Positions 1 through 5,669 of a stretch of 6,689 nucleotides of DNA are shown here, piece after piece. The notes under the pieces were generated by a model. It made no database searches. It was not told the DNA's origin and worked only from the letters and a program-made list of their open reading frames with translations. Numbering within the stretch: position 1 is the stretch's first letter; the number at the start of each line of letters is the position of its first letter. The translations under genes were made by a program, and so were the position numbers. The stretch comes from Candidatus Solibacter sp. (GTDB taxonomy: Bacteria; Acidobacteriota; Terriglobia; Bryobacterales; Bryobacteraceae), in NCBI GenBank assembly GCA_017883345.1, contig JADGNT010000284.1:1-6689 (forward strand), in the 5' to 3' direction.

Positions 1-789
1 CTTTTGCCGGCGCTTGCCCTGGCACAGACTCCCCCCGCCACGACCCCGGCGACACCTGCCAAGAAGGCGGCACCCGCGGCAGCGACCACACAAGCTAAAC
101 CGGCCCCAGCCACGGCACCAAAGGGAGCGGCCGGACGCGGTGCGGCAGCCGCGCCCAAGCCGGCGGCACCCGCGGAGCCGGCCCCCCTCACCACCGACGA
201 CGAGCAGGCGGTCTACGCCATCGGCCTGCAAATCGCGCGGCCTCTTAGCATGTTTAACCTCACTCCTGCCGAAGTCGAGATTGTGAAACGCGCCATCGAC
301 GACGCCGTGGCCGGCAAACCCGCCGGTGATTTGCGCGAGTGGGGACCGAAGATCGATCCCCTGATGACCAAACGCGCGGCGGCCGGGAGGGAAAGGGAGA
401 AGGCGGCGTCCGCCGTCTACATGGCCAAGGCCGTCGCCGAACCCGGGGCCGTTAAAACCGGGTCCGGCTTGGTCTATCGCGAACTCAAAGCCGGCGCCGG
501 CGAATCGCCCAAAGCCACCGACACGGTCAAAGTCCACTACCGCGGCACGCTGATCGACGGCACCGAGTTCGACAGTTCCTACAAACGCAACGAGCCCACT
601 CAGTTCCCGCTCAACGGCGTCATCAAATGCTGGACCGAAGGCGTGCAGCGCATGAAGGTTGGCGGCAAATCGATGTTGGCCTGCCCCTCGGACCTGGCCT
701 ACGGCGACCAGGGAAGCCCCCCCAAGATTCCGGGCGGCGCCACGCTGCTCTTCGAAATCGAGCTGCTGGAAATCGTCGCCGCCAAGTAA
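1..789 (+). CDS. Exported FKBP-type peptidyl-prolyl cis-trans isomerase (5' end outside window)
   Basis: Predicted folding catalyst that isomerises Xaa-Pro bonds in extracytoplasmic proteins. The frame is open from base 1. The first residues, LLPALALA followed by QT, look like the end of a signal peptide with an A-x-A cleavage site, so the true start lies upstream; the TTG at 4 is not a credible start because no charged n-region would remain. Residues about 10-62 are an Ala/Pro/Lys-rich low-complexity linker. Residues about 66-145 resemble the helical N-terminal (dimerisation) part of FkpA/Mip proteins. The FKBP core runs from about 154 to 260. Pocket residues are present: Tyr180 in HYRG, Phe190-Asp191 in EFDSS, the VI pair just before Trp211, Tyr234 in AYGD, then PGGATLLFEIELL. 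The usual VIPGW reads VIKCW here. It ends 16 bp before the next gene on the same strand, so co-transcription is possible. Family assignment is secure; the client proteins are unknown. Confidence 0.93.
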   Translation, partial: LLPALALAQTPPATTPATPAKKAAPAAATTQAKPAPATAPKGAAGRGAAAAPKPAAPAEPAPLTTDDEQAVYAIGLQIARPLSMFNLTPAEVEIVKRAIDDAVAGKPAGDLREWGPKIDPLMTKRAAAGREREKAASAVYMAKAVAEPGAVKTGSGLVYRELKAGAGESPKATDTVKVHYRGTLIDGTEFDSSYKRNEPTQFPLNGVIKCWTEGVQRMKVGGKSMLACPSDLAYGDQGSPPKIPGGATLLFEIELLEIVAAK

Positions 790-805
790 GCGGCCACCGC
801 GGTTG

Positions 806-2974
806 ATGAGACGCCTGTCGCTCGGGATCGCCGCTTTGCTTGCCTGCGCCGCACCATCCCCGCGCGCGGAGGGGTGGCGCATCATCGGACCCGGCGGCGG
901 TGGCTCCATCTTCCACGCCACCATCAGCCCGCACGATAGCCGCACCGCGCTGGTCGCTTGCGATATGACCGGCGCCTACCTGACGCACGATGGCGGCGCC
1001 ACCTGGCGCATCTTCAACCTCGGCGAGCCCGTGCAGTTCTTCGTGTTCGACCCCACGAACGCGCGCGTGATCTACGCCAAAGCCCTCGGCGTCTTTCGCA
1101 GCGGCGATGCCGGCCAGACCTGGGCGCGCTTCTTCCCGCGCGAGGTCCAGAAGATCACCATGGGCGACGACCACGCCTCGGGCCAACTCCACACCACCGG
1201 CCAGCCCAGCGGAGATGTCACCGCCTTGGGCGTCGACCCCGCCGACTCGCACTCGCTCTACCTCGCCCTGGGTTCTGCAGGTGGCTCCGCGCTCTGGACT
1301 TCCATCGACGCGGGCGACGCCTGGCGGAAAGCCGCCGATCTCCCCGGCCGGGCGCGCCAGATCTGGATCGATGCGCGTTCGCTCAAAGGTGACCGGACGC
1401 TCTACGTCGCCGGGCCGGACGCGCTTTACATCCGCCGCGAGGGGCGCTGGCGAACCACGCGGTTACCCGGAACCGCCACCGAGATCGCCGGCGCACCGCC
1501 GGTGTTCTATGCCACCGTCGCCGGCAAAATCTATGTTTCCACCGATGGCAGCGTGACGTGGCGCGACTCTGCCCTGCCCGGATTTCAGGGACAGGCCACC
1601 GCCATCGCCGCCAGCGCGGACCATCCCGAGATCGCCTACGTCTCCTACAGCGGACTGCGCGCGCCCATACGCGCCACCTGGGGCGTGGCCAAAACCACCG
1701 ATTCCGGCCGCCACTGGGAACCGGTCTACGATAGCGTCCACGACGCCTGGCTGACCGAACGTTTCGGCGCTGGATGGGCGGGCAACCCGATCTCACTCGG
1801 CGTGGCGCCCGGCGACGCCGGCATCGTCTACGCCACCGATTCCGGCCGCGTCATGCGCACCACCGATGGCGGCAAGACCTGGAACGAGGCCTACTCCAAT
1901 CGCACGCCCGATGGCAACTGGACCACCAACGGGATCGACGTCACCACCTGCTACGGCGTCCACTTCGACCCCTTCGACGCGCGCCACATGTTCATCGATT
2001 ACACCGACATCGGCCTGTGGGCCAGCGATACGGCGGGCGCAAGCTGGTACAGCGCCACGCGCGCCGGCGTGCCACACCAATGGGAGAACACCACCTACTG
2101 GATGGAGTTCGATCCCGAGGTTCGCGGCCGCATGTGGGCCGTGATGAGCGGCACCCACGATCTGCCGCGTCCCAAGATGTGGCGCCGAGCCTCGCCCGAT
2201 TCCTACACCGGCGGGGTGGTGCGCAGCGATGATGGCGGACGCTCGTGGCGCGTGCTGAATAACGGCATGCCGCAGACCGCCGCCACCCACATCCTGCGCG
2301 ATCCCGCGGGCGCGCTCTACGTCACCGGCTTCGGCCGCGGCGTCTTCAAATCGACGGACGGCGGCGAGCACTGGTCGCTCAAGAATGCCGGGATCGCGGG
2401 CGACCAGCCCTTCGCCTGGCGCACGGTGCGCGATTCCAAGGGCGCGCTCTACCTGATTGTGGCGCGGCGCAGCGACGACGGCACGTCCGGCAATGCGGGC
2501 GATGGCGCGCTCTACCGCTCCACCGATGGCGCGGAGCATTGGTCGCGCGTGCCGCTCCCGGCTGGGTTGAACGGGCCCAATGGTCTCGCCATCGACCCGC
2601 AAAACCCGGCGCGGCTGTACCTGGCCGCGTGGGGCCGCAGCACGCCCGAAGGCGCGGTCGATGGCGGCATCTACCTCTCCACCGATCGCGGCACGAGCTG
2701 GCGCCGCGTGCTCGAACAGGACCAGCACATCTACGACATCACCACGAGCGCGAAGGACGCGCGCGTGCTGTACGCCACCGGTTTCGAATCCTCTGCGTGG
2801 CGGAGCGCCGATCGCGGCCTGACCTGGAAGCGCATCCCGGGCTTCGATTTCAAATGGGCCCACCGCGTGACGGTGGACCCGCAAGATCGCGGCCAGATCT
2901 ACATCACCACCTTCGGCGGCAGCGTCTGGCACGGCAAGGCGTACCAGTCCGGGCCCGGCTCCGTTCCGCGCTAA
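806..2974 (+). CDS. Secreted sortilin/VPS10-like, GH74-type Asp-box beta-propeller protein
   Basis: A 722-residue exported protein made almost wholly of propeller repeats. The ATG at 806 is chosen because it gives a signal peptide (MRR, hydrophobic LGIAALLACAA, PRA cleavage); an adjacent in-frame TTG at 803 is the only near alternative, and no strong ribosome binding site is visible. Asp-box motifs ((S/T)xDxGxxW type) occur at roughly residues 60, 98, 166, 246, 296, 352, 405, 473, 515, 571, 625 and 666, for example THDGGATW, TTDGGKTW, STDGGEHW and STDRGTSW. Twelve such boxes fit a two-domain propeller as in VPS10/sortilin and GH74 xyloglucanases. Known relatives bind or cleave polysaccharides or bind peptides; I cannot assign GH74 catalysis from the sequence, so the substrate is open. 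The last ten residues (YQSGPGSVPR) depart from the related downstream fragment, and the TAA overlaps the stop of the convergent toxin gene. Confidence 0.88.
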   Translation: MRRLSLGIAALLACAAPSPRAEGWRIIGPGGGGSIFHATISPHDSRTALVACDMTGAYLTHDGGATWRIFNLGEPVQFFVFDPTNARVIYAKALGVFRSGDAGQTWARFFPREVQKITMGDDHASGQLHTTGQPSGDVTALGVDPADSHSLYLALGSAGGSALWTSIDAGDAWRKAADLPGRARQIWIDARSLKGDRTLYVAGPDALYIRREGRWRTTRLPGTATEIAGAPPVFYATVAGKIYVSTDGSVTWRDSALPGFQGQATAIAASADHPEIAYVSYSGLRAPIRATWGVAKTTDSGRHWEPVYDSVHDAWLTERFGAGWAGNPISLGVAPGDAGIVYATDSGRVMRTTDGGKTWNEAYSNRTPDGNWTTNGIDVTTCYGVHFDPFDARHMFIDYTDIGLWASDTAGASWYSATRAGVPHQWENTTYWMEFDPEVRGRMWAVMSGTHDLPRPKMWRRASPDSYTGGVVRSDDGGRSWRVLNNGMPQTAATHILRDPAGALYVTGFGRGVFKSTDGGEHWSLKNAGIAGDQPFAWRTVRDSKGALYLIVARRSDDGTSGNAGDGALYRSTDGAEHWSRVPLPAGLNGPNGLAIDPQNPARLYLAAWGRSTPEGAVDGGIYLSTDRGTSWRRVLEQDQHIYDITTSAKDARVLYATGFESSAWRSADRGLTWKRIPGFDFKWAHRVTVDPQDRGQIYITTFGGSVWHGKAYQSGPGSVPR
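2624..2941 (+). repeat. Left copy of ~318-bp direct repeat flanking the TA module
   Basis: The last ~106 codons of the Asp-box gene before its divergent tail. It is matched in the same orientation by 3879-4197, offset 1255-1256 bp, at roughly 95% identity by eye. Homology stops around GGCAARGC at 2941, 30 bp before the toxin stop. Confidence 0.9.
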
Positions 2975-3477
2975 AGAAGAGTCTTTTGGGCCGTCGCGAG
3001 GGGCAGAAACAACGTCCTTGGTTTGCCCGCGATGGGGCGGAAGCCGTAGCGCCGATAGAATCCGGCCACCAGATCGTTCTTGGCGTCAACCAGCAGGGCG
3101 AACGCGGCTGCCGCATCCTGCATGGTCCGATGAACGGCGTTCATCAGCATCAACTCGCCTAGACCGCGCCTTTGAAAGCGCTGGCCGACGGCAAGCCGCC
3201 CAATGCGAACCGCCGGCAAGGTGGGATAACGGGGCAGGCGCTTGATTTCATCGGGTGGAAGGTCCACGAGCGGGATGCTGGCCGCCGACAGGGTGTAATA
3301 AGCGGCGACATGGCCGGTGGCGACCTCGACGACGACAAAACAATTCGTGATGCGGCGGCGGATGTCCTGAGTCACCTGGGTCTGAAAATACCGGTTCAGC
3401 GCGTCGTCGCCGCAACAGAACGTGGCGCGGTCGTGGGTCTCGCCGAGGGCTTCGAAGCGAAAGGGCACAGGAATCAT
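2971..3477 (-). CDS. tacT: GNAT-family toxin of a TacT/AtaT-type toxin-antitoxin pair
   Basis: A 168-residue GCN5-related N-acetyltransferase. Characterised relatives (TacT, AtaT, ItaT) acetylate the amino group of charged tRNAs and so block translation; that activity is inferred here. Visible marks: an N-terminal F-x-C-G-x-x-x-L-x-x-(Y/W)-like segment (residues 20-31, CCGDDALNRYF), strand VRIGRLAV (90-97), the acetyl-CoA pyrophosphate loop QRRGLG (102-107), and the C-terminal block FYRRYGFRPI (140-149) with Tyr141 at the position of the proposed catalytic tyrosine, followed by the LFLPL ending typical of the family. The start ATG overlaps the antitoxin stop as ATGA (3474-3477), implying translational coupling; no strong separate binding site is seen. 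Length is normal, with no frameshift. Its TAG (2971-2973) overlaps the TAA of the convergent Asp-box gene. The exact tRNA target cannot be read from sequence. Confidence 0.9.
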   Translation of the reverse strand: MIPVPFRFEALGETHDRATFCCGDDALNRYFQTQVTQDIRRRITNCFVVVEVATGHVAAYYTLSAASIPLVDLPPDEIKRLPRYPTLPAVRIGRLAVGQRFQRRGLGELMLMNAVHRTMQDAAAAFALLVDAKNDLVAGFYRRYGFRPIAGKPRTLFLPLATAQKTLL

Positions 3478-3758
3478 TGCACGCCGAATAATTCGCGATA
3501 TCGTTTAGCGGCTTTTTTGAGAGCGGGCGTCGCCGCCGGCGGATTGAGAATAGCCTCGGCGATCTGACGCTGGCCCTCGATCGAGAGGCGAATAATCTCC
3601 GTTTCCTCGATCGCACGGCAAGCGGCTTCATCCGCGGCGGCCACAACGAAATCCGTCAACGTGCGCCCCCGGATTTCGGCGGCGCGCTTCAGACGCGTCA
3701 TTACCTCGTGCGGCAGGCGCGCCTCCAACCGGGCGGTGGGTGGGGTTTCCTGTTTCAT
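3474..3758 (-). CDS. tacA: DUF1778 ribbon-helix-helix antitoxin (TacA-type)
   Basis: A 94-residue antitoxin beginning MKQETPPTARLEARLP. Residues about 9-48 form the ribbon-helix-helix DNA-binding part (beta strand ARLEARL, helices LKRAAEIRG and TLTDFVVAAADEAA). The rest, with IIRLSIEGQRQIAEAILNPP and ALKKAAKRYRELF, matches the DUF1778 C-terminal arm that wraps the GNAT toxin. An in-frame ATG at 3803 would add 15 residues, but it lies upstream of the -35 box and so would not be on the main transcript; the ATG at 3758, ten bases after the -10 box, is preferred. It is the first gene of a two-gene operon with a 4-bp overlap to the toxin. RHH antitoxins of this type repress their own promoter, and a perfect palindrome in that promoter fits this. 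Confidence 0.9.
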   Translation of the reverse strand: MKQETPPTARLEARLPHEVMTRLKRAAEIRGRTLTDFVVAAADEAACRAIEETEIIRLSIEGQRQIAEAILNPPAATPALKKAAKRYRELFGVQ

Positions 3759-3768
3759 TGCGCTTTCT

Positions 3769-3797
3769 AATATACGGCAAATTGCCGTATGTGTCAA
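3769..3797 (-). promoter_or_regulatory. Sigma70-type promoter of the toxin-antitoxin operon
   Basis: Read on the minus strand, a perfect -35 box TTGACA (3797-3792) is followed by a 17-bp spacer and a -10 box TATATT (3774-3769). The predicted transcription start is near 3762, leaving a leader of only about 4 nt before the antitoxin ATG at 3758, so the message would be nearly leaderless. The surrounding ~90 bp (3760-3850) is clearly more AT-rich than the rest of the window. The start site is inferred from spacing. Confidence 0.85.
3772..3790. promoter_or_regulatory. 19-bp palindromic operator in the TA promoter
   Basis: Perfect inverted repeat ATACGGCAA-A-TTGCCGTAT with nine-base arms around one central base. 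It fills the spacer between the -35 and -10 boxes and overlaps the first four -10 bases. A bound RHH dimer or tetramer would exclude RNA polymerase, as expected for conditional-cooperativity autoregulation by the TacA/TacT complex. That the antitoxin binds here is inference from position and symmetry. Confidence 0.75.
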
Positions 3798-3850
3798 CTC
3801 CATTCTCGGATGGTCTTTCTAAACACGATAAAATACATTCTCGCGTTCAA

Positions 3851-4203
3851 ACGATCTGCCGCGTCCCAAAGGTGTGGCGCCGCGTGGGGCCGCGGCACGC
3901 CCGAAGGCGCGGCCGATGGCGGCATCTACCTCTCCACCGATCGCGGCACAAGCTGGCGCCGCGTGCTCGATCGGGACCAGCACATCTACGACATCACCAT
4001 CGAGCGCGAAGGACGCGCGCGCGCTCTACGCCACGGGCTTTGAATCCTCTGCGTGGCGCAGCGCCGATCGCGGCCTCACCTGGAAGCGCATCCCGGGCTT
4101 CGATTTCAAATGGGGCCACCGCGTGACGGTGGACCCGCAAGATCGCGGCCAGATATACATCACCACCTTCGGCGGCAGCGTCTGGCACGGCAAAGCACAG
4201 TGA
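3851..4203 (+). pseudogene. Decayed 3' fragment of a second Asp-box propeller gene
   Basis: Positions 3879-4197 match 2624-2941 at the 3' end of the intact Asp-box gene (about 16 substitutions and one extra base by eye). Positions 3851-3882 match 2157-2187 of the same gene, so the fragment is missing the counterpart of about 440 bp between them. Reading it gives WGRGTPEG...STDRGTSW...DQHIYDIT in one frame. An extra base near 3999 then shifts the homologous reading to another frame (ALYATGFESSAWRS... to HGKAQ, stop 4201-4203), while the first frame ends at TGA 4041-4043. A further one-base insertion near 3870 also breaks frame. No signal peptide or 5' part is present. It is a remnant, not a working gene. 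Confidence 0.85.
3879..4197 (+). repeat. Right copy of ~318-bp direct repeat flanking the TA module
   Basis: Direct repeat of 2624-2941 with one extra base (near 3999). Together the two copies enclose the complete tacA-tacT operon and its promoter. Recombination between them could in principle excise about 1.26 kb including the module. Confidence 0.9.
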
Positions 4204-4223
4204 CAAGACTGGCAATCTTGTGG

Positions 4224-4255
4224 GGCAGGCGGGGTACCCTCTGGGTCCGCCTGCC
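4224..4255. repeat. REP-like hairpin element, copy 1
   Basis: Perfect nine-base arms GGCAGGCGG and CCGCCTGCC around a 14-nt loop (GGTACCCTCTGGGT). The reverse complement of the loop differs at only two positions from the loop of the element at 5450-5481, so both are one dispersed element in opposite orientation. It lies 36 bp past the dapF-like stop and just after the pseudogene end. A smaller stem, CAAGA/TCTTG (4204-4208, 4216-4220), precedes it. It could also slow or end transcription, but no T-run follows on either strand. Confidence 0.7.
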
Positions 4256-4291
4256 AACGTCGATGAAGATGTTAGCGCTACCCCAACTGCC

Positions 4292-5098
4292 CTACTCCAA
4301 AAAGAACTCGCCCTCCGCGACGATCTCCGCCGGACCGGTAAGGTAGATGTCGCCGTCGAAGCGCAGATCGATCGGGCCGGCCGGCGTCAGCACGCGCACC
4401 GGCGAGCTCACCCAGCCGCGCGCCACGGCCATCGCGGCGGCGCCCGTCGACCCCGTACCGCTGCTCATCGTCTCCCCTGCCCCGCGCTCCCAGAAGCGCA
4501 CATCGATGGTGTGCTCGTCCACCACCTTCACGAACGACACGTTGGTGCGGTTGGGGAAGTGCGGATGGCGTTCGATTTCGGCGCCCAGCGCGCGCCAGTC
4601 GAAATCGAAGTGCTCCACCGGCACCGCGCACTGCGGATTGCCCACCCAGAGCAGGGTGACGTCGCGCGGACCCCAGGGGAGTTCCAGTGGGAAACTCGCC
4701 GCGGTGAGTTCCGGCCGGCCCATGTTCATTTCGAATTCGAACTCCAGCGCGCGCCGTTTCAGCAGGCGCAAGGTCTTCACACCGGCGCCGGTGCGCACGC
4801 GCACCACGCCCGCCGCGTGGCCGTGGCGAATCAGAAACGCGGCGGCGCAGCGCGTGCCATTGCCCGACATCTCGGCGCTGCTGCCGTCGGAGTTGTAGAG
4901 CTGAATCGTGCCTTCGGCATCGGCGTCACACGGCGGATCCACCAGCATCCACCCATCGGCGCCGATCCCGCTGTGGCGGTCGCAGATGGCCCGCGCCAGC
5001 GCGGCGTGATCGCTCGACGCCGGGTCGGGCGCGTCCTGCCGCCACGTGAAGAGAAAATCGTTCTTGGCGCCGTGCGCCTTGGTGAAAGGGATCTTCAT
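4292..5098 (-). CDS. dapF: Diaminopimelate epimerase-like protein with Ser at both catalytic Cys positions
   Basis: A 268-residue DapF-fold protein. Canonical DapF interconverts LL- and meso-diaminopimelate (lysine and peptidoglycan synthesis) with two cysteines, one in CGNGxRC and one in GETxACGTG. Here the first reads MSGNGTRC (Ser78) and the second [15 protein letters not shown] (Ser213); the codons are TCG and AGC. The usual NPH histidine is Gln156 (GNPQCAV). Substrate-binding landmarks remain: Asn13 (AKNDF), Asn69-Ser-Asp-Gly (LYNSDGS), Asn154, Asn186 (RTNVSF), Glu204-Arg205 (WERGAGET) and the anion-binding Gly-rich loops. Length is normal and the frame intact. The ATG overlaps the stop of the upstream ybjQ-like gene (ATGA, 5095-5098), so it is translationally coupled. 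Family membership is sure. Whether it is a working epimerase, a variant catalyst or an inactive paralogue is not; the symbol denotes family only. Confidence 0.85.
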   Translation of the reverse strand: MKIPFTKAHGAKNDFLFTWRQDAPDPASSDHAALARAICDRHSGIGADGWMLVDPPCDADAEGTIQLYNSDGSSAEMSGNGTRCAAAFLIRHGHAAGVVRVRTGAGVKTLRLLKRRALEFEFEMNMGRPELTAASFPLELPWGPRDVTLLWVGNPQCAVPVEHFDFDWRALGAEIERHPHFPNRTNVSFVKVVDEHTIDVRFWERGAGETMSSGTGSTGAAAMAVARGWVSSPVRVLTPAGPIDLRFDGDIYLTGPAEIVAEGEFFLE

Positions 5099-5433
5099 TT
5101 CGCGATGCGCTCGACTTCCACGGCGGTCCCGTAGGACAGCACTTCGGTGACGCCGTTCATGATCTCCGTGGCATCGTAGCGCGCACCGATGACGGCGTTG
5201 GCGCCCAGCGCCTCGGCGTGCTGCAGCATCAGATCGAAGGCGTCGTTGCGCGTCTGCTCGCAGAGTTTGCTGAACAGCGAAATGTTGCCGCCCACGATGG
5301 TCTGCAGGCCGGCGCCGATCGTGCCCACGATGGAGCGCGAGCGCACTACGATTCCCCGGACGACGCCGATGTTGCGCTTCACCCGGTAACCAGGCAGTTC
5401 TAATGCGGTGGTAACGAATTCATGCGGTACCAT
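5095..5433 (-). CDS. YbjQ/UPF0145 (DUF74, heavy-metal-binding-domain) family protein
   Basis: A small cytoplasmic protein of 112 residues, the normal family length; relatives form homopentamers and have no settled function. Diagnostic stretches are [20 protein letters not shown] near the N-terminus, [20 protein letters not shown] in the middle, then the helix with [26 protein letters not shown] and the closing strand [12 protein letters not shown]. The start ATG at 5433 is fixed by a good ribosome binding site at 5439-5444. It is the first gene of a coupled pair with the DapF-like gene (4-bp ATGA overlap). Nothing in the sequence explains why the two are linked. Despite the family's domain name, no convincing metal-site cysteine or histidine cluster is visible (one Cys, two His). 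Confidence 0.88.
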   Translation of the reverse strand: MVPHEFVTTALELPGYRVKRNIGVVRGIVVRSRSIVGTIGAGLQTIVGGNISLFSKLCEQTRNDAFDLMLQHAEALGANAVIGARYDATEIMNGVTEVLSYGTAVEVERIAK

Positions 5434-5438
5434 GTGTT

Positions 5439-5444
5439 CTCCTT
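5439..5444 (-). promoter_or_regulatory. Ribosome binding site of the ybjQ-like gene
   Basis: AAGGAG on the minus strand, five bases before the ATG at 5433. It is the strongest Shine-Dalgarno in the window and settles this start. The REP-like hairpin begins only five bases further upstream (5450), so the folded hairpin would sit directly next to the site on the mRNA. Confidence 0.8.
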
Positions 5445-5449
5445 GGTGG

Positions 5450-5481
5450 GGCAGGCGGACCCACAGGGTTCCCCGCCTGCC
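5450..5481. repeat. REP-like hairpin element, copy 2 (opposite orientation)
   Basis: Same nine-base arms as 4224-4255 (GGCAGGCGG and CCGCCTGCC) with loop ACCCACAGGGTTCC, which pairs with the reverse complement of copy 1 except at two positions. It lies in the predicted 5' leader or promoter region of the ybjQ-like gene, so it could affect expression. Confidence 0.7.
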
Positions 5482-5482
5482 A

Positions 5483-5496
5483 GCCCGCTTGCGGGC
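5483..5496. repeat. Short GC hairpin beside REP-like copy 2
   Basis: GCCCGC-TT-GCGGGC, a perfect small palindrome two bases from the end of the REP-like element; it probably folds as a five-pair stem with a four-base CTTG loop. It has no counterpart at copy 1. Function unknown. Confidence 0.5.
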
Positions 5497-5516
5497 GTTC
5501 TGCTTACGCCTTCCTC

Positions 5517-5556
5517 CGCGTTCTCCGCTTCCTCCGTTCGCCGTCCGGAGAACGCG
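5517..5556. repeat. 11-bp inverted repeat in the glycosyltransferase-ybjQ gap
   Basis: Perfect arms CGCGTTCTCCG (5517-5527) and CGGAGAACGCG (5546-5556) around an 18-nt loop. It is embedded in a strongly pyrimidine-biased plus strand. It could form a hairpin in a read-through transcript after the glycosyltransferase stop (5670), but no T-run follows, so a terminator role is unproven. Confidence 0.6.
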
Positions 5557-5592
5557 TGATTCCTGCTGCTTCCGTCCAACTTGTTCTTGCTC

Positions 5593-5631
5593 TTCTCCGC
5601 GTCTTTCTCCGCGTCTCCGCGTCTCCGCGTC
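5593..5631. repeat. TCCGCGTC short tandem repeat
   Basis: TTCTCCGCGTC occurs at 5593-5603 and 5605-5615, followed without a gap by TCCGCGTC at 5616-5623 and 5624-5631, giving a local period of eight. With 5434-5592 it makes up the repeat-rich, non-coding-looking gap between two minus-strand genes. An open minus-strand frame crosses this region (rich in [15 protein letters not shown] residues), but its composition follows the repeat and I do not call it a gene. Confidence 0.65.
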
Positions 5632-5669
5632 AAATCGACCACTGCCGTCTCACAAAATCCTCACCCTAC

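Noticed and set aside
1793..2932. Long (379-codon) minus-strand open frame inside the Asp-box gene
   Set aside because: Antisense shadow caused by high GC at codon third positions; the plus strand encodes clear Asp-box repeats and a signal peptide, while the antisense product has no recognisable domain.
3759..3803. Upstream ATG at 3803 as the antitoxin start
   Set aside because: It precedes the -35 box and would make the promoter and operator coding; DUF1778 proteins usually begin close to the RHH strand, as from 3758.
3740..4126. Plus-strand open frame crossing the TA promoter into the remnant
   Set aside because: It runs antisense to tacA, then out of frame through the Asp-box remnant; no domain and no plausible start.
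2941..4203. TA module as part of an insertion sequence or integron cassette
   Set aside because: No transposase, integrase, terminal inverted repeats or attC-like site is seen; the only flanking repeats are the duplicated gene ends.
4224..4255. Intrinsic terminator for the dapF-like gene
   Set aside because: Strong stem but no T-run on either strand, a 14-nt conserved loop, and a second copy in front of a gene; better described as a dispersed repeat.
4220..5134. Plus-strand 304-codon open frame over the dapF-like gene
   Set aside because: Arg/Ala/His-rich shadow of the minus-strand DapF-like gene, which has clear family motifs.
5400..5642. Minus-strand 80-codon frame over the repeat block, containing [11 protein letters not shown]
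   Set aside because: Its residues are a read-out of the tandem and inverted repeats and it overlaps the ybjQ ribosome binding site and start; treated as non-coding repeat.
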